The notes under the pieces are model-generated. The model did no database searches and had not been told where the DNA came from. It saw only the letters and a list, made by a program, of their open reading frames with translations. From a virus: 20,521 nt of DNA. Of this stretch, positions 8,468 through 15,876 are shown one piece after another. The first letter of the stretch is position 1. The number at the start of each line of letters is the position of its first letter. Location: positions 1-20,521 of the IMG/VR virus record IMGVR_UViG_3300025652_000711. The stretch is one strand, 5' to 3'. The position numbers were made by a program, and so were the translations under genes.

Positions 8468-9391
8468 TTATGTTAAAGCTTTGTAAGCCCCTAACCCTAA
8501 TGAAGCTATACCTAACGCCTGCTGCAACGGCGATTGATTAGGTGTAACTTGTGAAGTGTATTGACCCATAGCACCACCCATAACGTTACCCATACCAGCA
8601 CCCATGTAACCAAGTCTTTCGTATGGTTCGTAAGCTGCAAGTCTGTTAGCTTCTCTTTGTTGATCAAGAATAGATTGTTGATATAATTGTTGGTCGCGCC
8701 CAGCTTGACCCAACGTTGAAATATCTCCACCTTGTAAACCTGGAACTAGTTGAGCCATTCTTTGTTGATCGGCTCCTAATTGTTGTGCTCCTGTAAATAA
8801 TTGTCCTTGTTGATTGAATGCTTGATTAGCTTGAGTTTGCGCTTGACCAAAACCTTCTTGTAACATTCTTGCTTGTAACATAGCTCTATTCATATCTGAT
8901 TGATTTTTATATTGTGCTCTCATTACACCTTCTCTACCACCACCTAAATTACCAGACTTTGCTGCACCTAAACCAATATTAGTTATACCAGCTTGAGCTT
9001 GCTTGTCGTATTCTGATAGTGTTGCATCAATTACATCTTGTTGATACGGAGACATAAATTGTTGGTAAGCTTGTGGGCCTGACATAGCGCCTTGCGCTTG
9101 TAAATAATCTTGTGAACCCATCATGTTTGTAGGCGTACCTGCAAACGTTCCTGTTCCTGTTTGAAACTGTCCTGCTTGTTGTAAGTATGGTGCATATGCT
9201 CCTATACCTTGACCTTGTGTTGTAGCTCGTGTGTATGCATCTTTAGTTGCCTGGTCTTGACCAGCAACCATAGGTTGGAATTTTGTTGTATCTAATGCTT
9301 GAGAAGTTAAACCTGTTAATTGAGTTGCATAATCTCTACCTAGATCTTCTACAAACTGTGGGGGTAAACTACGTGTTTCTGTTATTGCCAT
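8468..9391 (-). CDS. Gln/Ala-rich putative ejection (internal virion) protein, 307 aa
   Basis: The protein is rich in Gln, Ala and Gly and is largely helical and low-complexity (QGQGIGAYAPYLQQAGQF, then QQLGADQQRMAQL). A conserved-looking core holds FMSPYQQDVIDATLSEYDKQ at 112-131 followed by GLGAAKSGNLGGGREGVMRA near 140-159. I associate this 'PYQQDVIDAT ... GGGREGV' pair with internal or ejection proteins of marine podoviruses. The C-terminal part is glycine/methionine-rich (GYMGAGMGNVMGGAMGQY), a pattern suited to a flexible or membrane-active segment. The start has a good AGGAGA, and its ATG overlaps the upstream stop (TAATG). It lies among other virion genes, consistent with the ejectosome role, but the assignment is by pattern only. 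Confidence 0.7.
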   Translation of the reverse strand: MAITETRSLPPQFVEDLGRDYATQLTGLTSQALDTTKFQPMVAGQDQATKDAYTRATTQGQGIGAYAPYLQQAGQFQTGTGTFAGTPTNMMGSQDYLQAQGAMSGPQAYQQFMSPYQQDVIDATLSEYDKQAQAGITNIGLGAAKSGNLGGGREGVMRAQYKNQSDMNRAMLQARMLQEGFGQAQTQANQAFNQQGQLFTGAQQLGADQQRMAQLVPGLQGGDISTLGQAGRDQQLYQQSILDQQREANRLAAYEPYERLGYMGAGMGNVMGGAMGQYTSQVTPNQSPLQQALGIASLGLGAYKALT

Positions 9392-11463
9392 TAAATTACT
9401 TCTCCTATTCTCTCTGATACACTAAACATGTTCTGAGCGCCAGTGTTTCCTTGTGATTCCTCAGACACTGTACCACCATTTTCTAAATTTTTCATCATAT
9501 TTTCCATAACTTCTGCACCTCTATCTATGTCTCCACCGCCAGCGTTTCTGACAGCGTCGGCCGTAAATACAAATTCATTTACGCTTAGTCTTGCAGGTAC
9601 ATCATCTGCTTTTTCTTCTCTACCTATTGGTACAAATCCACCTTCAGCTCTATAATCTTTTTCCATACCACCAAGGTCCATGAGCCCACCTTCTTCCATA
9701 GGCATTCGTGATTGAGGCATCATCATTCGTGGATCACCCATAGTCATACCACCACCCATGTAACCTATTCTGCCACCTGCTTGTGCCATTTCTCTATCAG
9801 GTAAAACGGGTCCTGTAGGTTTAGGTTGAAAAGGATTAATAGGTTTTGTAGGGTCTGATGGTAATGGTTTTGCTATAGTTTTTTCTGATTCTTCAATCAT
9901 TTTTTTAAATTCTTCAAAATCAAGAGGTTTATTACCTGTATTAATCATTTCTTGAATATATCTTTTGTATTTGTCCATTATAGAAGAGCTACCATAAGTA
10001 TCCATTTGCTCCATAAATATTTCTATTTGAATTATTTCATCTTCAGTTAAATCTGATAAAGGCTTACCATATTCTTCCATGGCAATGTTTTCCATCATCT
10101 CGTTTCTTGAATCTTCTAGTGATGGGTTTGAAGCCATCATCATATTTTCCATATCACCAAGGTCCATGATCCCACCACCTTCTTCAAATCCTATTCTACC
10201 ACCATTGGCAACATAGGTGCTATAATTTGGATAAGGTTCAGTAGTAAATAACATGTTGTTATAAGCTTTATTTAATGCATCTAGTTTATCTGGATCTCCA
10301 GCTGCTTCTAGTTTAGCAAGTTCTATGTTTTCTCTCATCTCAGCTGGAGTTGCTTCTTCTTTTGTTAATGGATCAATTAACCCGGTATTTTTTCTGGTTG
10401 CTATAAGACTAGGGTCTTGTTTAACATCGTTAAGACCTGGAAGAAAAGGTAACGCTCCTGATAAACTTAACATTTTCATAAAACTAAAATTGTCTTTGGT
10501 AAAATCACCTGTAGAATCTTTTAACAATAATTTTTTACCTATATCAGTTATACCACCACCTATGTTACCAAATTTAAAACCAGCAGCATCCGGTCTTAAA
10601 CCAAACATTTTTCCACCGCCTAAATAGTAAGCTCCCAAACCAGCGATTGCCATCTTACCTACATCACTTTTTAAAACTTTTCCTGCTGCTTTGGCTACTC
10701 CTTTAAAAGCTTTACCTATAGATTTACCTATACCACCTAAAAAATATCCTTGTCTTGGTACAGCATTCATAATGCCTCCCATGTTTCTTGGTACTCTGCC
10801 ACCTTGATTAAAGTATCTACCAAGTTTTACATCTAATGCTTTTCCTTTATTAGGGTCACCAAGTCTGTAAGGAATTGTGTCATCAACAACAGGTAATATT
10901 TGTTCGTTTACGGAATAGGGAAGTGTTGAAACATCTCCACGATTAATATTGTTAACAAGTTTAGGTCCGAATTGTTTCATATACTCACCATCGTAATTAA
11001 TAATATCTAATGCATTACTACCAGATAAATCTTTTCCCATTGCTGCTAAATATTCTTCTTCAGTTTCATAATCTTCATCTGAATAAAGACCTAATCTATC
11101 CATCATTGCTTTTCTTGCTTTTGGATCTAATCGATTTATGTAGTCCATTCTTTTTTTAGAATCACCAGGTACCACGTTTCTTAAAATTTTAAAAAAAGAA
11201 CTACCGGGTATAAAAGCAGGAAGTTCTTTTGGTTTGAACGTACCTATCTTATATGCATTTGCAGCATCTCTCATTTGTCTACCTGTTAATGGATTTGATT
11301 CTACAAATTGTTCATTATTATCTCTAGCACCTGTTCTAGTATTAGGATCTCCTAAACCAGCTTTTACACTTTGCCTATCATATGATTCTGAAAAATCTTT
11401 TTTAGAAGCATCAAAACCTCCACCTTTAAAACCTTTTCTTTTAATTGCTGTTATACCAGCCAT
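9391..11463 (-). CDS. Gly/Met-rich modular virion protein, 690 aa
   Basis: This protein repeats a glycine module. GGR at 221-223 is followed by GGIM and RQGY (to 240); GGRIGFEEGGGIMDLG lies at 421-436; GGRIGYMGGG at 563-572; EEGGLMDLGG at 590-599; and EGGFVPIG at 607-614. Residues 243-284 form a basic, amphipathic to hydrophobic stretch (GKAFKGVAKAAGKVLKS, then MAIAGLGAYYLGGG) that could interact with membranes. The C-terminal part has DDVPARLSVNEFVFTADAV at 620-638, a motif I associate with the C-termini of many large tailed-phage proteins. A 15-nt exact DNA repeat (9669-9683 and 10155-10169) underlies two of the modules, suggesting internal duplication. It sits between small virion genes and ejection-type proteins; a structural or ejection role is inferred. 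Confidence 0.75.
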   Translation of the reverse strand: MAGITAIKRKGFKGGGFDASKKDFSESYDRQSVKAGLGDPNTRTGARDNNEQFVESNPLTGRQMRDAANAYKIGTFKPKELPAFIPGSSFFKILRNVVPGDSKKRMDYINRLDPKARKAMMDRLGLYSDEDYETEEEYLAAMGKDLSGSNALDIINYDGEYMKQFGPKLVNNINRGDVSTLPYSVNEQILPVVDDTIPYRLGDPNKGKALDVKLGRYFNQGGRVPRNMGGIMNAVPRQGYFLGGIGKSIGKAFKGVAKAAGKVLKSDVGKMAIAGLGAYYLGGGKMFGLRPDAAGFKFGNIGGGITDIGKKLLLKDSTGDFTKDNFSFMKMLSLSGALPFLPGLNDVKQDPSLIATRKNTGLIDPLTKEEATPAEMRENIELAKLEAAGDPDKLDALNKAYNNMLFTTEPYPNYSTYVANGGRIGFEEGGGIMDLGDMENMMMASNPSLEDSRNEMMENIAMEEYGKPLSDLTEDEIIQIEIFMEQMDTYGSSSIMDKYKRYIQEMINTGNKPLDFEEFKKMIEESEKTIAKPLPSDPTKPINPFQPKPTGPVLPDREMAQAGGRIGYMGGGMTMGDPRMMMPQSRMPMEEGGLMDLGGMEKDYRAEGGFVPIGREEKADDVPARLSVNEFVFTADAVRNAGGGDIDRGAEVMENMMKNLENGGTVSEESQGNTGAQNMFSVSERIGEVI

Positions 11464-11465
11464 GA

Positions 11466-11855
11466 TTACATCCCTCTGTTGTAGAGACCCATCAAACCGC
11501 CGTTGGCTGCCATTGCAACTTTTTCTCTCATGTCAACATCAGCTATTCCGCCACCAGGCATTTGTTCCTGCATGTTAACATTCTCGCTCATACTCATTTC
11601 TGGAGCTTGAGATTGGATTCCTGATTGATCTTGTTGCAACTGTTGTAAAATTTGTTTCCAGATACCACTTTGAAAAAATGCTTCGAAGCTAGCAAATTGA
11701 ACTTTTTGTTCAGGTTCCATTTGTGACCATATTTCTGCCGCAATTTCCATGCCTTGTTGATCTTGACCACCACCCATTCTAATATCACCTTGACTGTATT
11801 TAATGTCAGGTGCTCCAGCTTGTATTGATTCGTTCATTGAAATTTTTTCTTCCAT
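11466..11855 (-). CDS. Small Gln/Met-rich virion-associated protein, 129 aa
   Basis: No family is recognised. The N-terminal half is polar with MGGG at 27-30. The central part is a helical segment, FASFEAFFQSGIWKQILQQL at 54-73, which looks amphipathic. The C-terminus has MPGGGIADVDMREKVAMA and then NGGLMGLYNRGM, close in style to the GG-I/L-M modules of the 690- and 300-aa neighbours. A strong AAGGAG precedes the start with a 5-nt spacer. The stop lies 2 nt before the 690-aa start, so the two are co-translated neighbours. The shared glycine modules suggest they act in the same particle component. Confidence 0.7.
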   Translation of the reverse strand: MEEKISMNESIQAGAPDIKYSQGDIRMGGGQDQQGMEIAAEIWSQMEPEQKVQFASFEAFFQSGIWKQILQQLQQDQSGIQSQAPEMSMSENVNMQEQMPGGGIADVDMREKVAMAANGGLMGLYNRGM

Positions 11856-11866
11856 AGTATCTCCTT

Positions 11867-12034
11867 TTACTTTGTTTTTGAGAACAAATCAAGAGGAGGC
11901 ATAATAACTTTTACGTCTTGCGCCATCTCTTCTGCTTTGTACCCTTTAATTTCCCAGTCTTTTCTTTCCTTAAAAACCTCTCCAGTCTCTTTGTGTCTGT
12001 AAGTTTCTTCTACTTTTGCGTTATATACTTTCAT
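11867..12034 (-). CDS. Small hypothetical protein, 55 aa
   Basis: An open frame of 56 codons runs from ATG at 12034-12032 to TAA at 11869-11867. It begins MKVYNAKVEETYRHKETGEV and ends PPLDLFSKTK. It is charged and probably beta/helical, with no membrane span. The start overlaps the upstream stop as TAATG, and it ends just before the AAGGAG of the next gene. It therefore fills what would otherwise be a 178-base hole in a packed operon. The coding evidence is this tight fit; I recognise no function. Confidence 0.75.
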   Translation of the reverse strand: MKVYNAKVEETYRHKETGEVFKERKDWEIKGYKAEEMAQDVKVIMPPLDLFSKTK

Positions 12035-12369
12035 TATGTTGTTACTTCTTTCTTAATGTTTAGATAGCTAATAGCTACATCAAACGAATCTGTTGTGCTT
12101 GATTGTACTGTAAAGGCTTTTCCACCTTCTACTATTAGCGGTTGAGTTAATAATTCTTTAGTTGTGTTTGCTGTTAATTGTACAGATTTAATAGCTGTAA
12201 TACTATTATTAGTCACCGTTACAGTAGGTGTCCCTGCTGATGTAACTAATATTGATTTAATAACAATAGTTTCATTAACCGCAGGAATACTAGCACCTAA
12301 TGGTGTAAGTGCACTACCTGTTGTGCTATTATCTATACCTACAAACTTATATTGATTTACTACTGCCAT
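12034..12369 (-). CDS. Small putative virion protein, 111 aa
   Basis: The protein is Thr/Val/Ile-rich and probably all-beta: ETIVIKSILVTSAGTPTVTV followed by a VEGGKAFTVQSSTTDSFDVA segment near residues 81-100. The alternating pattern and lack of charge clusters suggest a beta-sandwich, such as a capsid-decoration, head-tail or tail accessory protein. I do not recognise a named family. Its ATG overlaps the TAA of the 54-aa gene, and its own TAA overlaps the next ATG; both junctions are TAATG. It belongs to the small-protein block just downstream of the gp10-like gene. Confidence 0.75.
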   Translation of the reverse strand: MAVVNQYKFVGIDNSTTGSALTPLGASIPAVNETIVIKSILVTSAGTPTVTVTNNSITAIKSVQLTANTTKELLTQPLIVEGGKAFTVQSSTTDSFDVAISYLNIKKEVTT

Positions 12370-12533
12370 TAATCTAAAAAGAAACTTCTAGCTTCTATCT
12401 CCTGTTTTAACTCTTCTTGAAATGTTGTATTTAATTTTTCTAACACCGCATCTAAATCTCTAACTAAAGACTGTGCTACATCTTCCTCATACTCTGAGCT
12501 TGCTCTAGTTAACGATTGTACTATTTTAGCCAT
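12369..12533 (-). CDS. Small helical protein, 54 aa
   Basis: ATG at 12533-12531 opens a 55-codon frame ending in TAA at 12371-12369. The product starts MAKIVQSLTRASSEYEEDVA and ends KQEIEARSFFLD. It is almost entirely charged and helical, probably a short coiled coil. The start overlaps the stop of the gp10-like gene (TAATG) and the stop overlaps the 111-aa start (TAATG), so it is locked into the coupled operon on both sides. Tiny 'MAKIVxSLTR'-type proteins next to gp10-like genes seem familiar from marine phages, but I assign no function. Confidence 0.8.
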   Translation of the reverse strand: MAKIVQSLTRASSEYEEDVAQSLVRDLDAVLEKLNTTFQEELKQEIEARSFFLD

Positions 12534-14752
12534 TATCGTCTTCCTCCAGCATGTATATCTAATCTAAAAGTACCTAGTTTCCAACTAGTATCCACTGCTG
12601 TGTTGGATATTTTAAGAGCTATAGCTCTTGCTCTAGCACGAGTATCTACTTTTGTTGTATTGGTAGCTACTGTAAAAGGTCCAAGTGATGAGCTTATTGC
12701 TGTGTCATTTGGATAATCTCTTAAATCTAATTGTATAATAGCGTTTCCTTGTTGAGATATAAAATCAGGAATAATTCTACTAACTCTCATAATATTTTCA
12801 CCATCACCTCTAAGATCAGCCATATTTGTAGCTGCTCCTCTTACAACTTTTTGTGTAATGTCATAGTCACCTGATGTAATGTTAGCTGGAATAGCTGTTG
12901 TTACTCCAAGTCTTACTTGGTTAACACCTGTTTCATGTTCATAGTAATATGAAATTCCCTCTGTGTTACCTGTTACATCAAAAGATGTATCTGTATCTGC
13001 ATCATACTGAGTTGCATGAGGCAAACCAAACACAGCTGAGTCTTGCCAAGTAGTTCTAATAAATAAACTATTTGCATTTACAAACCATATAGGTCTTTTA
13101 GCAGTAGAGTCTAAATAACTATATGTAACCGATTGAGTGTTTACGTTAGAGTTAGCTTCTGGATAAAACCAGGTAATTTCACCAAACAAATTATTAATTC
13201 CTGCATAGACCATTTGATTAGATGTTGTATTTAAATTGTCATAAACATAATCTTCAACTAAACAATCCATAGATTCTAGTTTACCTGTGTATCTAAAGAA
13301 ACCGTTATCAGACATCCAGTACGCAGCACCATCAACTTCGACAGCTGCATTCTTACCAATCAATCCACAGTTAGTACCTACCTGTTCAAAAGCAAATGTA
13401 AAAGGAGTTCCAACAAAACGCATAGTAAATAAAGATGTATCAGTCCAAATGTATATTGCATTTCTACCAAGTTTAGCGCCAATGATCCGTGATCCGGCGG
13501 CCAGTCTTTGTGTACCAGCACTATTTTCTGCTGTTGGTGTATAATCATTTATATTTTCTTGAGACGAAAATCTTAAAAACATTTCATCTTGCGTTGATTT
13601 ATCACCAATAGTTGTTTCTGTTCCAAAAAATACTAAGTGACGATCAGGTGTTGACACCAGCATGTCACGTGACGCTGTTGGTGCACCTGTTATAATAGTT
13701 GCTCTTGTTGTTACGGCATCTGTTAAATTTGAATCCCATTCAAAACACTCACCATTAAAAATTAAAGCTACAAGTGTGTCACCTAAATTATCTAAAGACC
13801 ACAAACCAGGTTCAGCTACTTTATCCGTGGTCGATGCTGCTTGGCCCCAAGCCGAGTAAGCACTAAAGTTAGTAACTGTTGCACCATTGCTGTGAGAAGC
13901 ATTAGTTGTTCCTCTAACATTTCTAGTAATTCCTGTAAAACTAGTAGCAGTGGTTCCTGTGTAAGATATTTCTTCATTATCTACTTGTATAAAATTTGTT
14001 CCTGTGCTTGGAAATCCAGTTGTGCTGGCTACATTAATTGTGGTTCCTGTTCCTCCCGTTCCAGCAGAGTCAGCATTTAATGCTCCGTTTAAAGTTGTTG
14101 TTTGTGGGTTTGTAACTGTACCACCCCACTGTGATATACCGTAACCAAAGACTCCAACTTGTTCAGCTGGACCAACATGATAATATCTAAAAAAAGTTAT
14201 ACCACCAGAAGTGCTTGCTCCTGCTCCTCCTTCGTTACTAGGCATTGTAATAGTAATTGTAGTTCCTGAAGGCACACTTGTTACCATAAATTTTTTATCT
14301 GCAAAATCAGCAGCTACAAAATTAGAACCTGAAATAGTAGTAAATGTAGACGCGTCACCAAACAAAATTATATCTCCAACTTCAAAACCATGAGATGTAG
14401 AAAAAGTTATAGTTACAGCAGGTTGGCCATTAGTCGTGCTAAAAGCATTGGTAATTGCTGTACCGGATGGATTAACTAAAGGATGTATATCATAGTACAC
14501 ACCTCCTGAATAAACATATAAAATCCTGTTAGTTCCTAATACAGAATATTTAATACCTGTTTTATTAACCATATGATGCAAAGCTCTAGTTGCACCAGTT
14601 AATTTACTATCTCCTAATTGTGACCACCCACCTATTTTTTCAGGCGTACCGTATCTAAAACGCACATTTTCACCACCTGTCCACTGTGACTCAGCACCTG
14701 TTGGTGTAACTTGTTTATTAAATCCGGGTAAAAATCCTAATTTTTGTAACAT
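12533..14752 (-). CDS. P22 gp10-like tail accessory / DNA-stabilisation protein, 739 aa
   Basis: The N-terminus (GFLPGFNKQVTPTGAESQW, then GENVRFRYGTPEKIGGWSQL) and the region from about 367 to 500 (RHLVFFG, NAIYIWTDTSLFTMRFVG, NCGLIGKNAAVEVDGAAYWM, SDNGFFRYTGK) match my memory of the phage stabilisation family (P22 gp10). Members form a hexameric tail-hub ring that plugs the portal after packaging. It is longer than P22 gp10 (about 470 aa). The extra length includes two beta modules at about 104-181 and 234-294 with the pattern TGFPSTG...VDNEEISYTG...RGTTNASHSNGA, resembling small E1_FCCH-like repeats. A weak AAAGG precedes the ATG. It is the first gene of the left-hand late block and lies divergent from the oxygenase cassette. 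Confidence 0.8.
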   Translation of the reverse strand: MLQKLGFLPGFNKQVTPTGAESQWTGGENVRFRYGTPEKIGGWSQLGDSKLTGATRALHHMVNKTGIKYSVLGTNRILYVYSGGVYYDIHPLVNPSGTAITNAFSTTNGQPAVTITFSTSHGFEVGDIILFGDASTFTTISGSNFVAADFADKKFMVTSVPSGTTITITMPSNEGGAGASTSGGITFFRYYHVGPAEQVGVFGYGISQWGGTVTNPQTTTLNGALNADSAGTGGTGTTINVASTTGFPSTGTNFIQVDNEEISYTGTTATSFTGITRNVRGTTNASHSNGATVTNFSAYSAWGQAASTTDKVAEPGLWSLDNLGDTLVALIFNGECFEWDSNLTDAVTTRATIITGAPTASRDMLVSTPDRHLVFFGTETTIGDKSTQDEMFLRFSSQENINDYTPTAENSAGTQRLAAGSRIIGAKLGRNAIYIWTDTSLFTMRFVGTPFTFAFEQVGTNCGLIGKNAAVEVDGAAYWMSDNGFFRYTGKLESMDCLVEDYVYDNLNTTSNQMVYAGINNLFGEITWFYPEANSNVNTQSVTYSYLDSTAKRPIWFVNANSLFIRTTWQDSAVFGLPHATQYDADTDTSFDVTGNTEGISYYYEHETGVNQVRLGVTTAIPANITSGDYDITQKVVRGAATNMADLRGDGENIMRVSRIIPDFISQQGNAIIQLDLRDYPNDTAISSSLGPFTVATNTTKVDTRARARAIALKISNTAVDTSWKLGTFRLDIHAGGRR

Positions 14753-14761
14753 ATAAAACCT

Positions 14762-14789
14762 TTGAAATATCTGGTTTATCTTATATATT
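14762..14789 (+). promoter_or_regulatory. Candidate promoter for the oxygenase cassette
   Basis: TTGAAA (14762-14767), a 16-nt spacer and TATATT (14784-14789) would start transcription near 14796, about 7 nt before the first cassette ATG at 14803, giving an almost leaderless message with no Shine-Dalgarno. The 50-bp divergent gap also contains AATAAATA (14791-14798), which resembles the T4-type late motif, but such strings are common in DNA this AT-rich. I see no convincing promoter on the minus strand for the gp10-like gene. Confidence 0.4.
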
Positions 14790-14802
14790 AAATAAATATA
14801 GA

Positions 14803-15384
14803 ATGAAAGACAAAAACATAAACTACCGCTATTTTCATTGGGGTCCTTTTCTTTTTAAAACTTTATTAGAACAAAAAGAACTAGATTCTATAAAAAAATT
14901 GTGCAGTAAAAAATCAAAAAGCTACAATAAAAATTTAGCAGGTTTAATAAAACATGAACATATGTTAGATGTTAAAAAAATATTTCCTATATTACTTCCC
15001 TATATTAAATCTTATTCAAAAGCTTTTTCAAATTATTCTGGTAAAAACTTAGGACAAAATATAGAATTAAAATCTTGTTGGGTTAATTATATGACCAAGT
15101 TTGAATCAAATCCATTACATTCACATGATGACGATCTATCTTTTGTAATTTACACTAAGATTCCAAAACAATTAAAAATAGAATATAACAAATGTAAAGC
15201 AAACACAAAACCTGGCGCAATAAATTTTATAATAAGTTTGGATGAAGGATGGATTAATCAACACACTTTTGTACCAGAAGTCGGAGATTTTTTTATTTTT
15301 CCTGCAGACTTAAAACATTACGTAAATCATTTTAAAAGTAACGGAGAAAGAATTTCTATTTCAGGAAATTTAAAAATTACATAA
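14803..15384 (+). CDS. 2OG-Fe(II) dioxygenase-like protein 1, 193 aa
   Basis: This is the first of five consecutive putative 2-oxoglutarate/Fe(II)-dependent dioxygenases, which oxidise a substrate while converting 2-oxoglutarate to succinate and CO2. The C-terminal half has NPLHSHDDDLSFVIYT (H106, H108, with D109/D110 as possible acidic ligand), GDFFIFPADLKHYV (distal H172) and GERISISGNLKI (R183, the usual 2-oxoglutarate carboxylate contact). The layout 'H-x-H ... FPxxLxH ... ERISIS' fits the Putative 2OG-Fe(II) oxygenase group (PF13759-like). The N-terminal ~90 residues are Lys-rich and helical and may bind substrate. Between the two halves is a 30-residue insert (KANTKPGAINFIISLDEGWI). Start ATG 14803 has no ribosome binding site. 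The stop overlaps the next ATG (TAATG). Confidence 0.78.
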   Translation: MKDKNINYRYFHWGPFLFKTLLEQKELDSIKKLCSKKSKSYNKNLAGLIKHEHMLDVKKIFPILLPYIKSYSKAFSNYSGKNLGQNIELKSCWVNYMTKFESNPLHSHDDDLSFVIYTKIPKQLKIEYNKCKANTKPGAINFIISLDEGWINQHTFVPEVGDFFIFPADLKHYVNHFKSNGERISISGNLKIT

Positions 15385-15875
15385 TGACATTAAATCTACA
15401 AATAAAAGATAATTTTTTTACAAAGAAAGAATACGAAATTTTATATAATAATTTAGATAAAATTTATTTCTTACCTAATGTAAATAAAACTGGAAACTAT
15501 GCTGCCTCTCATCCTTTTGAACCAGATGAACAAAATAAATGGTTATTTGATAAGATTAAAAAACAATTTTTTCCAAATGAAGATTTAGAAATAGTGATCT
15601 GTAGGTTTGATGTTAGACATAACAAAGGAAAAGTATTTTCACATTTAGATAATAAAAATACTAATTATAATTGTTTGATTTATTTAAAGGGAGAAGAAGT
15701 AACTTATAATGGAACAGGGTTTTATTATGAAAACAATTTAAATACTTACATAGGGTTTGTTAAAAATAGAGCTTTATTTTTTGATGGCGCTAATATAGTA
15801 CATAGTGATTTACAAGCTTTAGGACCCAGTTCTGCAAGATATACATTAAATATCTTTTATAAGGATAAAACTTAA
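15384..15875 (+). CDS. 2OG-Fe(II) dioxygenase-like protein 2, 163 aa
   Basis: The second cassette gene has the clearest short double-stranded beta-helix signature. H87-L-D89 in VFSHLDNKNTNYN provides the first two iron ligands, H140 in FFDGANIVHSDLQ is the distal histidine, and R152 in SARYTLNIFY is the expected 2-oxoglutarate-binding arginine. The strand layout with GTGFYYENNLNTYIGFV between the ligands resembles the DUF6445-type branch as I remember it (GGTGFYRHR pattern). At 163 aa it is a minimal catalytic domain with only a short N-terminal extension. It starts 1 nt inside the previous stop and ends one base before the next gene, so the three are probably one transcript. The substrate is unknown. 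Confidence 0.78.
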   Translation: MTLNLQIKDNFFTKKEYEILYNNLDKIYFLPNVNKTGNYAASHPFEPDEQNKWLFDKIKKQFFPNEDLEIVICRFDVRHNKGKVFSHLDNKNTNYNCLIYLKGEEVTYNGTGFYYENNLNTYIGFVKNRALFFDGANIVHSDLQALGPSSARYTLNIFYKDKT

Positions 15876-15876
15876 A

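Noticed and set aside
8512-8730. 72-codon minus-strand frame inside the 307-aa gene
   Set aside because: It overlaps a better-supported gene in another frame, and its repeated VTWVLVWVTLWVV string arises from the Gly/Met-rich codons of the real gene.
13841-14080. 79-codon Ser/Cys-rich plus-strand frame
   Set aside because: Its composition is biased because it is antisense to Thr/Gly-rich repeats of the gp10-like gene; no initiation signals.
14791-14798. AATAAATA as a T4-like late promoter for the oxygenase cassette
   Set aside because: The motif is expected often by chance in DNA this AT-rich and no other late-system component is visible; kept only as a note.
14753-14802. Sigma70 promoter on the minus strand for the gp10-like gene
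   Set aside because: The best -10 (GATATT) has no acceptable -35 at 16-18 nt; support is too weak to list.
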